In this document: in pieces, positions 30,692-41,273 of the stretch | Layout of the letters: each line of letters begins with the position of its first letter | Position numbering within the stretch: the stretch's first letter is position 1 | Assembly: GCA_016872675.1 (NCBI GenBank) | Contig: VGZG01000013.1 | Coordinates: forward strand, 1 to 56,394 | Source of the DNA: Planctomycetota bacterium | Lineage (GTDB): Bacteria > Planctomycetota > UBA1135 > UBA2386 | Reading direction: 5' to 3' | DNA: 56,394 nt | Position numbers and translations under genes: made by a program | Notes under the pieces: generated by a model | What the model saw: the letters and a program-made list of their open reading frames with translations, nothing else | Database searches by the model: none | Told to the model about the DNA's origin: nothing

Positions 30692-32797
30692 CTAACGCAG
30701 CACGATCTCCAGCGGCGGCCCCGCCGACGCCGCGCTGCCGCTCAGCGCGACGGGCGCGAAGTGGATGCGCCAGCCGCCGAGGAACGCCGGCAGCGGCGCG
30801 ACCGGCGCGAGGGCCATCGTCGCCGTGGCGCTGCCGGCAGCGTCGAGCACGCCGACGAAGCCGGGGAACAACGGGTTGCCGGCGGCGCCGAGCAGGCTGC
30901 TGGTCAGCGAATCGAACCAGAGGTACAGCGGGTCGCCACCCGGCAGCGGCGTCGCCGGCCCTTGGCCGAGCAGCGATCCGAGCAGCCAGTACGGACTGCC
31001 CGCGAACGCCGCGGACGACCGCAGCGTGAACGCGACCGGCGCTGGCTGCGCGAGGTCGAGTTGCCGCGTCGCGGTCGTCGCGTCGATGCCGACCTGCGGC
31101 CGCGTCGGCAACGTCAGCTGCGACAGCAGGCCGGGCCGGTGCTCGATCGCGACCGTCGATGGCACGAACGGCGGGAGGCAGCGGAACGCCTCCACCGCGG
31201 CGGGCTTGACGAGGTAGTGGTTGCGCACCGACAGCCGCAACCGGCCACCCGCGGGCACGACGCAGGACGTCGTCGACAGGTCGAAGGCGACGGTCGCGGC
31301 AGCCGGCGCATTCGCCAGGAACACGCCGCGTCCGCCCTGCGCGATGATCTGCGGGTTGCCGGTCGACGGCACGACCTCCAGGCGCGCGGCCAACAGGAAG
31401 CGCGCCTGCTGGGCGGTGACTTCGAGGCGCACGCTCGGCGCGCCGGCGAGTTCGGTCGCGGCGGCGAACGGCGGCGTCGTGTAGCTGAAGCTCGACAGCG
31501 GCATGCGCGCCAGCGCCTGCGTCACGTTCGTGCCAGCGCCGTCGGCGCGCCACGCCTGCAGGTCGTAGCCGGCCGGCATCGTGTGCTGCACCAGTTCCGG
31601 CGACTCGTTGGTCGTCGGCGGCGCGACCGTCAGTTGGCCGCCTTGCCGCAGGTGCCAGACCGACGGCGCGACGTTCGCCGGTGGCAACGCCGCATCCGCG
31701 CGATGGCGCCACAGCGTGCTGCCGGTCAGGTACTCGGCGGCCGACGACGGCAGGACCGCCGAAAGCACCGGCGGGCCGAGTTCGACCGGCTCGAACGCGC
31801 CCTTGAGGAAGCGGTCGAACCACGCGCGGCGGACCTCGTCGACGCGCCCGGCTTCGTAGGCGTTGGTCGGCGTGCCGTGGTTGCCGGTGGTCAGCAGCGC
31901 GCGCTTTGGCGTCGTCGCCGGCATCGCCGCCAGCGCCTGCAGCGTCGGGTCGACCGGCATCGACTCGTCGAGCCACGCCATCGTCGCCAGCGTCGCCGTG
32001 GTCGACGTCGCCAGCAGCGCCTGGAAGTCGCGGCCCGGATCGGCGCGCATCCACGCGCGCATGCCGGCCGGATCGTCGGCGAGCACAAAGGTGCGCATCG
32101 TCGTCTGGAAGCCGGCGTCGAGCGCGAAGGTGGCGTTCGGCGGCGCGTAGGCGAAGCCGGCCCACGAGTCGACGAAGGCGGTGCCGTCGAAGGTCGCCGC
32201 GTCGGTGTGGCTCGGCACCATCACCGTCGGCGCGACGGCGCGCACGACCGGGAACGGCGCGCTACGCCGCGCATTCGGCGGCGGCACGCGGCCGGAGTAC
32301 GCCGCTGCCGCCCACGAGTGCGCGCCGCCCTGGCTGACGCCGGTGACGCCGATGCGCGCGAAGTCGACGAGCGCGGGTTGCTGCGCCTCCACCCACTCCA
32401 TCACTTCGAACAGGTCGATCCACTCGGCCAGCGCCATCAGCGTCGTGCCGCGGCCCGGGTTGAGCGCGATGGCCGAACCCTGGCCGCGCACGTCGTAGAC
32501 GACGGTGACATAGCCGCGCGCGGCGTACTCGGCGGCGACGACGGCGACCTCGCCGTTCTTGTTGGCGGGATAGCCGTGCACCACCACGAGCAGCGGCCAA
32601 CCGCACGGCCCCGGCGCGGCCGTCGGCCAGCGCACGTCGACGCGCGTGCGGTAGCCGTCGGTGTACGTGACCAGCTGGTCGATCGCGGCGGTGGTCGCGA
32701 AGCCGCCGGCGGGCAGGAACGGGTCGGCGCACTGCGCGCGCAGCAAGGCGCATGCAGCTACTACGAAGGCGACGGCGACGGCGAAGATCCAGCGCAT
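30692..32797 (-). CDS. Secreted CocE/NonD-type (S15-like) alpha/beta hydrolase with C-terminal beta domain
   Basis: 701 residues. Signal peptide 1-21 (ATG at 32797; an earlier GTG at 32848 adds 17 unlikely residues). The hydrolase core has VVVHGYPANKNG and GVSQGG with nucleophile Ser155, then a helical cap and a C-terminal jelly-roll domain (about 400-590) as in cocaine esterase and Xaa-Pro dipeptidyl peptidases. The last 100 residues (GSPYWLLGS ... GGWRIHFAPVALSG ... PLEIVLR) form an added domain that I associate with secreted planctomycete proteins. Substrate unknown: ester or peptide. It ends 34 bases before the truncated proton-pump gene. Confidence 0.82.
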   Translation of the reverse strand: MRWIFAVAVAFVVAACALLRAQCADPFLPAGGFATTAAIDQLVTYTDGYRTRVDVRWPTAAPGPCGWPLLVVVHGYPANKNGEVAVVAAEYAARGYVTVVYDVRGQGSAIALNPGRGTTLMALAEWIDLFEVMEWVEAQQPALVDFARIGVTGVSQGGAHSWAAAAYSGRVPPPNARRSAPFPVVRAVAPTVMVPSHTDAATFDGTAFVDSWAGFAYAPPNATFALDAGFQTTMRTFVLADDPAGMRAWMRADPGRDFQALLATSTTATLATMAWLDESMPVDPTLQALAAMPATTPKRALLTTGNHGTPTNAYEAGRVDEVRRAWFDRFLKGAFEPVELGPPVLSAVLPSSAAEYLTGSTLWRHRADAALPPANVAPSVWHLRQGGQLTVAPPTTNESPELVQHTMPAGYDLQAWRADGAGTNVTQALARMPLSSFSYTTPPFAAATELAGAPSVRLEVTAQQARFLLAARLEVVPSTGNPQIIAQGGRGVFLANAPAAATVAFDLSTTSCVVPAGGRLRLSVRNHYLVKPAAVEAFRCLPPFVPSTVAIEHRPGLLSQLTLPTRPQVGIDATTATRQLDLAQPAPVAFTLRSSAAFAGSPYWLLGSLLGQGPATPLPGGDPLYLWFDSLTSSLLGAAGNPLFPGFVGVLDAAGSATATMALAPVAPLPAFLGGWRIHFAPVALSGSAASAGPPLEIVLR

Positions 32798-32867
32798 GGC
32801 GAGCGAGCAGGCGAGCGGGCGGGCAGGTTTGGCGTATGCTCGCACCAATCCGACGTCGGTTCAATCC

Positions 32868-32896
32868 CCGATGCCGCGACGGCGCGGTGGCATCGG
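32868..32896. other. Inverted repeat between DUF1501 and hydrolase genes
   Basis: CCGATGCC at 32868-32875 pairs with GGCATCGG at 32889-32896 (13-base loop), 120 bases past the DUF1501 stop and upstream of the hydrolase start. No T-run. Could end the DUF1800-DUF1501 transcript. Confidence 0.3.
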
Positions 32897-33018
32897 CGCC
32901 ACGGAGCGACCCCAAGCGCCACCGAGCCTGGGCAACGATCGGCGGCTCCGGCTCGGCGTGGCCGCGAGCAGGGCCACGAAGACCGTCCGTCGCGCCCGGA
33001 GCGCGCTCGTTCGGACGC

Positions 33019-34272
33019 TCAGACCACGCCGATCGGCTGGTAGACGCGGCCCGGGAACACCACGTTGGCGTCGGTGCCGCCCATGTGGTTCATCAGCACC
33101 TCGCGCAGGACGTCGCGGAAGTCGTTCGACGCGGCGAGGAAGCGGCCCGAGTCGAGCGCGTTGTTGGCGAGCGTCGGCCAGACACCGCGCACGGCGCCGC
33201 CCTGGACCTGCCCGCCCATCACCAGCATCGCGCCGCCGACGCCGTGGTCGGTGCCGTTGCTGCCGTTCTGCTGCACCTCGCGGCCGAACTCCGACATCGC
33301 GACCAGCACCACCTCGCTCGCCAGCGCGCCGAGGTCCTGGAAGAACGCGGTGATCGCGTTGTTCAGGTCGGTGGCGAGCGGCGCCACGTTGCTGACGAGG
33401 TTGTGGTGATGGTCCCAGCCGCCCTGGTCGACGGTGAAGAACTCAATGCCGAGCCCGGCCTTGATCACCTCGGCGATCTCCTTGAGGCCCTTGCCGAGCG
33501 TCGACGTCGGGTAGACCGCGCCGTTGGCCGGCGCGTAGGTCGTCGGCGAGAGCGGCGCGAACAGGTCGATCAGGCCGAAGGCGTCGACGCCGCCCTGGTA
33601 GGCGTTGCGCAACGTCGTCGGCATGCCGGTGGTCACCGTGTTCTCCACCACCGCTTCGAGCAGTTGCCGCTCGGCCGCCGAGCCGGCGAAGACGAGGTCC
33701 TGCGTGCTGGCGACGTTGTAGCAGGGGTAGGCGCCGTACAGCGCCCGCGGCAGCGCGCCGGACAGCGCCAGCGCGCGCACCGGCGCGTTGGTCGGCGACG
33801 TCGTGACCTGCAGGTGCCGGTTGATCCAGCCGTCGCCGGTCGTGTTGAGCATCATGCCGGTCTCGTAGAGATCCTGGCTGACGAAGTGCGAGCGGTTGGG
33901 CGGCTGGTAGCCGACGGCGTGCACGACCGCGCAGCGGCTGTTCGGCGCGGTGAACGCCGCGTGGATGCCAGGCATGTTCGGGTGCATCGCGAAGATCGGC
34001 GTCATCGCCAGACCGACGGTGCCCGCCGGCGAGCCCGGCGGCAGCACGCCGATCGTCGGCCGCTTGACCGCGTAGTTGGGGTCGCCGACCGGCGCGTAGA
34101 GGTTGAGGAAGTCCGAGCCACCGCGCTGGAACAGCACGACGCAGACCTTGCCATTGCCGCCGCGCGCGCGCGGCGTCGCCGCCTTCGCGGTCGCGGGCAC
34201 GGTGATCGCCGCGGCGCCAGCGAGCGCCGAGGACTGCAGGAACGAGCGACGCGTCGGATTCGAACGGGTCAT
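33019..34272 (-). CDS. DUF1501 family Tat-exported protein
   Basis: 417 residues with a twin-arginine signal (RRSFLQ at 8-13, hydrophobic core to about 30). DUF1501 proteins belong to the alkaline-phosphatase/sulfatase-like fold; here VLFQRGGSDFLNLYAP near 45-60 and VDQGGWDHHHN near 285 are the recognisable blocks, with SEFGRE and DHG segments toward the C-terminus. The function is not experimentally established. It follows the DUF1800 gene by 40 bases in the same direction, a pairing typical of Planctomycetota and other bacteria, so the two probably act together in the periplasm. Confidence 0.9.
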   Translation of the reverse strand: MTRSNPTRRSFLQSSALAGAAAITVPATAKAATPRARGGNGKVCVVLFQRGGSDFLNLYAPVGDPNYAVKRPTIGVLPPGSPAGTVGLAMTPIFAMHPNMPGIHAAFTAPNSRCAVVHAVGYQPPNRSHFVSQDLYETGMMLNTTGDGWINRHLQVTTSPTNAPVRALALSGALPRALYGAYPCYNVASTQDLVFAGSAAERQLLEAVVENTVTTGMPTTLRNAYQGGVDAFGLIDLFAPLSPTTYAPANGAVYPTSTLGKGLKEIAEVIKAGLGIEFFTVDQGGWDHHHNLVSNVAPLATDLNNAITAFFQDLGALASEVVLVAMSEFGREVQQNGSNGTDHGVGGAMLVMGGQVQGGAVRGVWPTLANNALDSGRFLAASNDFRDVLREVLMNHMGGTDANVVFPGRVYQPIGVV

Positions 34273-34312
34273 GGGAAGTGCCTCGTGCAGGTTCGGGTAC
34301 GGGCCGTGGGGA

Positions 34313-35746
<1,434 letters not shown>

Positions 35747-36006
35747 GGTCCCTCTGGACGTTGCGAAGACGGGGTCGAGTGAGGATCCAGAGTATACCTG
35801 CTGGCCGGTCGGCCGCATACCCAGCCGGCGCGGCAGCGCGCCGCCAGACATCTATCCCCCCCCCGCTGGCCCGCGGCGACCAGCGGCCCGCCGCCCGTCC
35901 CTGCTACTTCGCCACCGCGCCCTGCGCCGCACGCCATCGGCAGCATCAACGCGGCCGAGGCTGTCCGCTCGCGCCCCCGCGCAGACCGGCCTATCCTGCG
36001 CCGCCC

Positions 36007-36747
36007 ATGACCCACGTCGTCGTCACCGGCGCGAGTTCCGGCATCGGCGCCGCCTGCGCGCGCGCGTTCGGCAAGCTCGGCCACAAGCTCTCGCTGGGCG
36101 CCCGCCGGAGCGACGGGCTCGCCGGCATCGCGCCGGGCGCGTTCTGCCACGGGCTCGATGTCACCAAGGCCGCCAGCGTCGAACGCTTCCTCGCCGCCGC
36201 AATCGCTGCGAACGGTCCGATCGATGTACTGGTCAACAACGCTGGCCTCGCGCGCGGCGTCGAGAAGATCGCCGAAGCGACCGGCGAGGCGTGGCGCGAG
36301 ATGATCGAGACCAACGTCCTCGGCCTGCTCGAGGTCACGCGCCGCGCGCTGCCGGCGATGATCGCGCGCAAGCAGGGCCACGTCGTCGTCATCGGCTCGA
36401 TCGCCGGGCACAAGGCCTACGTCGGCGGCGGCGTGTACTGCGCCAGCAAGCGCGCGCTGCAGCCGATCTGCGAGACGATCCGCATGGAGACGCTCGGCAG
36501 CAACGTGCGCGTGACGTCAGTCGATCCGGGCATGGTCGAGACCGAGTTCTCGCTGGTGCGCTTCCGAGGCGACGCCGAGCGCGCCGCCAAGGTCTACGAC
36601 GGCGTGCGACCGCTGACCGCCGACGACGTCGCCGACTGCGTGGTGTTCGCCGCGACGCGGCCGCCGCACGTCAACCTCGACACCATCGTGGTGATGCCGA
36701 CCGACCAGGCCAACCCGCAGATGGTCCACCGCGCGCCGAAGGCATGA
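36007..36747 (+). CDS. Short-chain dehydrogenase/reductase (SDR)
   Basis: NADP-dependent oxidoreductase of 246 residues, classical SDR length. TGASSGIG at 7-14 binds the cofactor, NNAG near 79-82 follows, and Ser, Tyr and Lys of the catalytic set lie in VIGSIAGHKAYVGGGVYCASK (Y-x3-K). ATG at 36007 directly precedes the Rossmann strand. The closest general resemblance is the YdfG-like 3-hydroxy acid or serine dehydrogenase group. The stop overlaps the start of the VCBS lipoprotein by 4 bases, although the two products probably act in different compartments. Confidence 0.9.
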   Translation: MTHVVVTGASSGIGAACARAFGKLGHKLSLGARRSDGLAGIAPGAFCHGLDVTKAASVERFLAAAIAANGPIDVLVNNAGLARGVEKIAEATGEAWREMIETNVLGLLEVTRRALPAMIARKQGHVVVIGSIAGHKAYVGGGVYCASKRALQPICETIRMETLGSNVRVTSVDPGMVETEFSLVRFRGDAERAAKVYDGVRPLTADDVADCVVFAATRPPHVNLDTIVVMPTDQANPQMVHRAPKA

Positions 36748-37961
36748 ACGCGCGCGGCGCGGCGGCGGGGCTCGCGCTGGCGCTCGGCGCGTGCGCAGCG
36801 CCGGACGGACCGGCCGGAACGAGCGAGGCGAAGCGTCCGCGACCGCCGGGCCGCTGGCAGCAGATCGTCGTCGACGCGAAGTTCCGCAGCGAAGCGGTCA
36901 CCGCCGCCGACGTCGATCGCGACGGCGACCTCGACCTGCTGATCGGCGACTTCTGGTACCGCGCGCCGGAGTTCACGCCGCGGCCGATCCGCGCGGCGAA
37001 GGACCACGGCGACGGCAGCGCCAGCTACAGCCGGTGCTTTTCGTGCTGGGCCGACGACGTCGACGGCGACGGCTGGACCGACCAGATCGTCGTCGGCATG
37101 CCCGGCGCGCCGGCGACGTGGCTGCGCAACCCCGGCGCCGACGGCCTCGCGGCCGGCGCGATGTGGACCGAGTTCATCGTGCATCCCTCCGCGTGCAACG
37201 AATCGCCGGCCTACGTCGACCTGTTCGGCGACGGCGACCCGGTGCTGCTGATGGGCGACGGCGGCAGCCTGCTGTGGCTCGCGCCCGGCGCCGATCCGAC
37301 GCAGCCGTGGCCGTTCCATCCGGTCAGCGAACCCGCGCAGCCGGCGGCGGCGCGCTACGCGCACGGGCTTGGCGTCGGCGACCTCGACGGCGACGGCCGG
37401 CTCGACGTGCTGAGCGCGCACGGCTGGTGGTCGCAACCAGAGCACGCGCGCGCCGCCGCCGTGCCATGGCCGGCGCGCCTGCAGCGCATCGCGTTCGACA
37501 GCGCGCACCTGCACGCCAATGATGTCGACGGCGACGGCCGCGTCGACGTGCTCGCGAGTTCGTCGCACGCGCGCGGCATCTGGTGGAACGCCAACCTGCG
37601 CGAGCCCGATGGCAGCCAGCGCTTCGCGCCGCGCACGATCGCCGAGCACGTCACGCAGACGCACGCGCTGGCGTTCGCCGACGTCGACGGCGACGGCCAG
37701 AAGGACCTGATCACCGGCAAGCGCTGGTGGGCGCACGGGCCGCAGGGCGACGTCGACCCGATGGCGGAGCCGTGGCTCGGCTGGATCGCGATCGCGCGCG
37801 GCGCCGAGCCGAGGTTCACGGTCCACACGATCGACGTCGGCAGCGGCGTCGGCACGTGCTTCGTCGCGCAGGACCTCGACGGCGACGGCCGCCTCGACGT
37901 CGCGGTGGCGAACAAGCGCGGCGTGCGGTTGTTCTTCGCGCGCGACGGCGCGACCGAGTAG
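36744..37961 (+). CDS. Lipoprotein with FG-GAP/VCBS repeats
   Basis: 405 residues. The lipoprotein signal ends LALGAC (Cys17). The body has at least five repeats of the Asp-rich calcium-binding type: DVDRDGDLDLL, DVDGDGWTDQI, DLDGDGRLDVL, DVDGDGRVDVL, DVDGDGQKDLI and DLDGDGRLDVA, predicting an integrin-like beta-propeller on the outer surface. Probable role in carbohydrate or protein binding; no enzyme motif. ATG at 36744 overlaps the SDR stop codon (ATGA). Confidence 0.85.
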   Translation: MNARGAAAGLALALGACAAPDGPAGTSEAKRPRPPGRWQQIVVDAKFRSEAVTAADVDRDGDLDLLIGDFWYRAPEFTPRPIRAAKDHGDGSASYSRCFSCWADDVDGDGWTDQIVVGMPGAPATWLRNPGADGLAAGAMWTEFIVHPSACNESPAYVDLFGDGDPVLLMGDGGSLLWLAPGADPTQPWPFHPVSEPAQPAAARYAHGLGVGDLDGDGRLDVLSAHGWWSQPEHARAAAVPWPARLQRIAFDSAHLHANDVDGDGRVDVLASSSHARGIWWNANLREPDGSQRFAPRTIAEHVTQTHALAFADVDGDGQKDLITGKRWWAHGPQGDVDPMAEPWLGWIAIARGAEPRFTVHTIDVGSGVGTCFVAQDLDGDGRLDVAVANKRGVRLFFARDGATE

Positions 37962-38004
37962 CGGGCCTCCCGCTGGCGCTCCGACGGCGGCCGCGGTCGC
38001 CGCC
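37961..38004. terminator. Two hairpins between convergent genes
   Basis: GCGGG/CCCGC (37961-37973) begins at the last base of the VCBS gene stop codon, and GGCGGC/GCCGCC (37986-37991 with 37999-38004) follows. They separate the convergent gene ending at 38027. No T-tract. Confidence 0.35.
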
Positions 38005-38026
38005 ATGCCGCGCGCGCCAGGATCCG

Positions 38027-39322
38027 CTACTTCTTCTCGGCCGCGGCGCCCTTCGTCGCCGCCGCTGCGCCCGGCCACGCCACCGGCTTCGGCAGCCGTG
38101 GCATGTGCAGCGTCAGCAGCGCGAGGCCGGTGCCGTAGCCGCCGGAGCGGCCGAACTGGCGGTCGTTCCAGCTGCCGTCCTCCTCGCGCGACTTCGCCAG
38201 CACGGCGCGCATCTTGGCGCGCAGCGCCTCGCGCTTGGCTTCGTCGGCGAGCTGCTCGATCGCCTGCGCGGCGTAGACGTGGCCGAACAGGAAGTAGTAC
38301 GGCGCGATGCCGTAGGGCTTGATGTGCGTGCCGGTCTGGCTCTTGCGCACCGCGAGGTCGTCCCAGTGCGCGAAGAACAGGTCGACGGCGCGCTCGAGCC
38401 GCGCCGGGTCGCCGCGGCCGGCGAGCAGCAGCGTGGTCTCGCAGACCGCCGCGCGCGCCGCCGAGCTCGGCGTCTTGTCCATCATCGTCAGGTCGGCCTC
38501 GGTCTTGCCGGCCATCGGCTGCTCCGGCGCGCCGTACGAGTACCCGCCCGGTTCGGCGCGCGCGCGGTCGAGCGCGGCGAGCGCCTGCTCCACCACCAAG
38601 GCATCGACGGCGTGGCCGCGGGCCGCGGCGTGGAACAGCGCCTGCAGCGCCGGCGCGGTCATGAACGTCGAGGCCTTGTTGGCCGGGCTCATGTAGCCCG
38701 CCGGCCGCGAGTAGTTCCAGCCGCCGGCGCCGGGGATCGCCGACTTGCACAGCGTCGCGACCAGCCACTTGGTCTTGGCGGCCGCGGCGTCGGCGAGGTC
38801 CGCCGGCACGAGCCTGCGGTCCTGCAGGTGCAGCAGCAGTTGCAGCGCGTAGACGTGGCCCCAACCGCGCACGTCGTAGCGGCCGACGAAGTCGTCCTGC
38901 ATGCGCGGCAGGTCGAGCCCCTGCAGCACGAAGGCGAGGCCCTTGCGCAGCGCTTGCTGGCGCGGCGCGTCCTGCGGCAGACCCGGGGCGGCGATCAGGC
39001 CGAGGCACGCGATCGCGGTGCCGCCGACGCGGTACCCGACCGGCGACGGATTGTCGTCCTCGCGGTAGACGCCCTGATAAGGCCACTCGTTGTCGCCCTC
39101 GCCCTCCTGCAGCGCCACCAGCGCAGCGATCGCGTCCTTGGTCGCGGCGTCGACGTCGAGTGGCGGCGCATCGGCGACCGGGAACGTCGTGAAGCGCTTG
39201 GGCGCCGCGCCAGCCGGCGCGGCCTTGCTGGCGCCGTCGCCGGCGGCGGACTTCTTCGACTTCTTGTCCTGCGCGGCGAGCGGGACGACGAGACACAATG
39301 CGAGCAGCCAGCGGACGGGCAT
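38027..39322 (-). CDS. Secreted alpha/alpha-toroid protein (prenyltransferase/squalene oxidase-repeat-like)
   Basis: 431 residues with a signal peptide (cleavage near LAAQ at about 18) and a Lys/Ala-rich low-complexity stretch to 45. The rest is helical, with QxW-like and GGWNYSRP, GSWNDRQFG and YGTGLALLTL segments as in the terpenoid-cyclase/toroid fold. Such exported toroid proteins are common in Planctomycetota and have no known activity; a cyclase role is unlikely because no DxDD or DCTAE motif is present. The C-terminus is a low-complexity Ala/Lys tail. Confidence 0.75.
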   Translation of the reverse strand: MPVRWLLALCLVVPLAAQDKKSKKSAAGDGASKAAPAGAAPKRFTTFPVADAPPLDVDAATKDAIAALVALQEGEGDNEWPYQGVYREDDNPSPVGYRVGGTAIACLGLIAAPGLPQDAPRQQALRKGLAFVLQGLDLPRMQDDFVGRYDVRGWGHVYALQLLLHLQDRRLVPADLADAAAAKTKWLVATLCKSAIPGAGGWNYSRPAGYMSPANKASTFMTAPALQALFHAAARGHAVDALVVEQALAALDRARAEPGGYSYGAPEQPMAGKTEADLTMMDKTPSSAARAAVCETTLLLAGRGDPARLERAVDLFFAHWDDLAVRKSQTGTHIKPYGIAPYYFLFGHVYAAQAIEQLADEAKREALRAKMRAVLAKSREEDGSWNDRQFGRSGGYGTGLALLTLHMPRLPKPVAWPGAAAATKGAAAEKK

Positions 39323-39408
39323 GGGACCTCCAGGTTGGCGGCATCGGACCGGGCCGTCGCCGCGCCGGCAAGTCGCATCACTGCAACGCGCCCCGTACCC
39401 TGCGCGCC

Positions 39409-40137
39409 ATGGAACGCCGCGCGCTCTTGCTGCCCGCCGTCGCCGCCCTCGCCTTCGCCGCCTTCTGGTGGTCGAACCACCACGCCAGCGCCAGCGCGGC
39501 GATCCCCGCCGCGTCGTGGTGCGTCGGCGCCGGCCCCGAGTACACGCTCGGCCGGCCCGCCGACGCCCTGGCGCCGGAGACGCCGTTCCGGCTGCGCGTG
39601 CAGTGCAGCGAGCCGCGGCACGTCTACGTGTTCAGTCACAGCGACACCGACGGCACGCTGCTGCTGCATCCCGCGCCGGAGCTACAGGGCGGCGTCGCGC
39701 AGCCGCTGGCCGTCGACGCGGCCTGGCTGCCGGGCCGCGCGAACGACAAGGCCCTCGCCTGGACGACGCGCCGGTCTTCCGCAAGGGGACTCAACGCAGC
39801 CGTGAATCGGGCGCAGCCGACGACGACCTTCGTGGTCGTCGCCGCCGCCGCAAAGGTGGCGGAGCTCGAGGCGCTGCTGCCAAACCTGCGGCGCTGGAGC
39901 AACTCGGCGGCGACCGACGGGTCGATGCAGGTGGTGATGCCGCCGGGCGGCGAGACGACGCTCGTTGGCAAGCCGCTCACGCTGCTGCCCGACCCGCTGC
40001 TGCAGCGTGCCGCCAACCTGTCGGCGACGGCGACGCTGGCCAACGGCCCGCTGACACCCGACGCCATGCTCGCCGGCGTGTGGACCGGCAGCTGGCGCGT
40101 CAAAGAGCAGGTGGCGGCGCCGGCCGACGGCCGCTGA
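39409..40137 (+). CDS. Membrane-anchored protein with DUF4384-like region
   Basis: 242 residues with one N-terminal hydrophobic helix (about 5-20) acting as signal or anchor. The segment TPFRLRVQCSEPRHVYVFSH, followed by TDGTLLLHPAP, recalls the DUF4384 beta domain found with extracytoplasmic kinases and TPR proteins; this is a tentative resemblance. ATG at 39409 is supported by the hydrophobic stretch directly after it. Divergent from the toroid gene. Confidence 0.6.
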   Translation: MERRALLLPAVAALAFAAFWWSNHHASASAAIPAASWCVGAGPEYTLGRPADALAPETPFRLRVQCSEPRHVYVFSHSDTDGTLLLHPAPELQGGVAQPLAVDAAWLPGRANDKALAWTTRRSSARGLNAAVNRAQPTTTFVVVAAAAKVAELEALLPNLRRWSNSAATDGSMQVVMPPGGETTLVGKPLTLLPDPLLQRAANLSATATLANGPLTPDAMLAGVWTGSWRVKEQVAAPADGR

Positions 40138-40184
40138 TCCATCGGCGGACCCGTCGCCAGGCTGCCTGCCGACCGACGCGCGGA

Positions 40185-40769
40185 CTAGCGCGCGCCGCCG
40201 AGCGCGTCCTCGACCGCGGCGCACAGCGCGTGCACGCAGACGAGGTGGCTCTCCTGGATGCGCGCCGTGTTGCCGGACGGCACCTGCACGGCGACATCGG
40301 CGAGCTCGACCGCGGCGCCGCGCTTCTCGCCGCAGAGCACAACGGTCTTGAGCCCCATCGCACGCGCTTGCTGCATGGCGGCGACGACGTTCTTGCTGCC
40401 ACCCGAGGTGGTGATGCCGATCAGCAAGTCGCCCTTGCGGCCGATCGCCTCGACCTCGCGACGGAACACATGCTCGTAGCCGGCGTCGTTGCCGATGGCG
40501 GTCAACGCCGGGGTCTGGTGGCCGAGCGCGATGGCGGCGTAGCCAGGACGATTCTTGTGCTCGAACCAGCCGACCAGTTCGCCAGCGGCGTGCGCCGCGT
40601 CGCACGAGCTGCCACCGTTGCCGCACAGCAGGATCTTGCCACCGCCGCGCAGAGTGGCGACCGCGAGGTCGCACAGCGCCTGGATGGCTGGCACGCAGCG
40701 CGCCAGCAAGCGCTGCTTGGTCGCGATGCTCTCTTCGATCGTGGCGCGGATCTTGGCGGCGTCGGTCAC
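40185..40769 (-). CDS. gmhA: Phosphoheptose isomerase (SIS domain)
   Basis: Converts sedoheptulose 7-phosphate to D-glycero-D-manno-heptose 7-phosphate, the first step to ADP-heptose for LPS core. 194 residues from GTG at 40769, matching GmhA length (about 192); an earlier GTG at 40823 adds a non-conserved tail. KILLCGNGGSSCDAAHAAGE (45-64) binds the phosphate, with E64 a candidate catalytic residue. TTSGGSKNVVAA is the second phosphate loop, and IQESHLVCVHAL near 175 carries the catalytic His region. No other heptose genes are in the window. A DiaA-like SIS protein is the alternative. Confidence 0.86.
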   Translation of the reverse strand: MTDAAKIRATIEESIATKQRLLARCVPAIQALCDLAVATLRGGGKILLCGNGGSSCDAAHAAGELVGWFEHKNRPGYAAIALGHQTPALTAIGNDAGYEHVFRREVEAIGRKGDLLIGITTSGGSKNVVAAMQQARAMGLKTVVLCGEKRGAAVELADVAVQVPSGNTARIQESHLVCVHALCAAVEDALGGAR

Positions 40770-40838
40770 GGCGTTGGACTCTAGCGCGGCGGCCGCGCCG
40801 GGCGAACGCTCAACCGGCGACACAGGCGCCAGCGCGGC

Positions 40839-41171
40839 TCAGAAGGGCTTGTAGTACGCCAGCCAGACAGCGGTTGCGCCGAGGCCGATGGCCAGCACGA
40901 CGGCGCCCAGCGCGCCGATGACGCCGCGCTTGACCAGCACCGGCATGGCGCCGATCAGCAGCCAGACGCCGATCTTGGCGATCATCCAGTTGGGCCAGCC
41001 CAGCCCCGACTTGTGCGCGAAGCCAATGCCGGCGACGAGCATGGCGAGCAGACCGATGCCGTGCAGCACGGCGTAGGCCTTGCCGCCTTGGCCGGTGAGC
41101 ATGCCGCCGAGGCCGAGGAAGACGAGCAGCGCCGCAGCGACGTGGATCAGGTGGTAGAGCTTCGGGTCCAT
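40839..41171 (-). CDS. Small four-helix membrane protein
   Basis: 110 residues, four hydrophobic helices (about 8-25, 33-50, 63-80 and 85-105), resembling SirB-like or DUF-type small inner-membrane proteins. No functional motif. It lies upstream of gmhA in the same direction (69 bases to the gmhA start) and may be cotranscribed. Confidence 0.65.
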   Translation of the reverse strand: MDPKLYHLIHVAAALLVFLGLGGMLTGQGGKAYAVLHGIGLLAMLVAGIGFAHKSGLGWPNWMIAKIGVWLLIGAMPVLVKRGVIGALGAVVLAIGLGATAVWLAYYKPF

Positions 41172-41273
41172 GCCGGCATCATGCCCGACGGCGTTGGGTT
41201 GCGCCGCTCTGAACTCCGGCTTCCGGTCGCCGCCTCGCCAGTCCGCGTCGGCTGTCCGCGTGCATGGACCGCG

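Noticed and set aside
32850-32885. Possible tRNA T-arm (GGTTCAATCC)
   Set aside because: The surrounding bases cannot form acceptor, D or anticodon arms; the T-stem has mismatches.
29693-33043. 1116-codon plus-strand open frame across the proton-pump and hydrolase genes
   Set aside because: Composition is that of an antisense shadow; the minus-strand products are recognisable.
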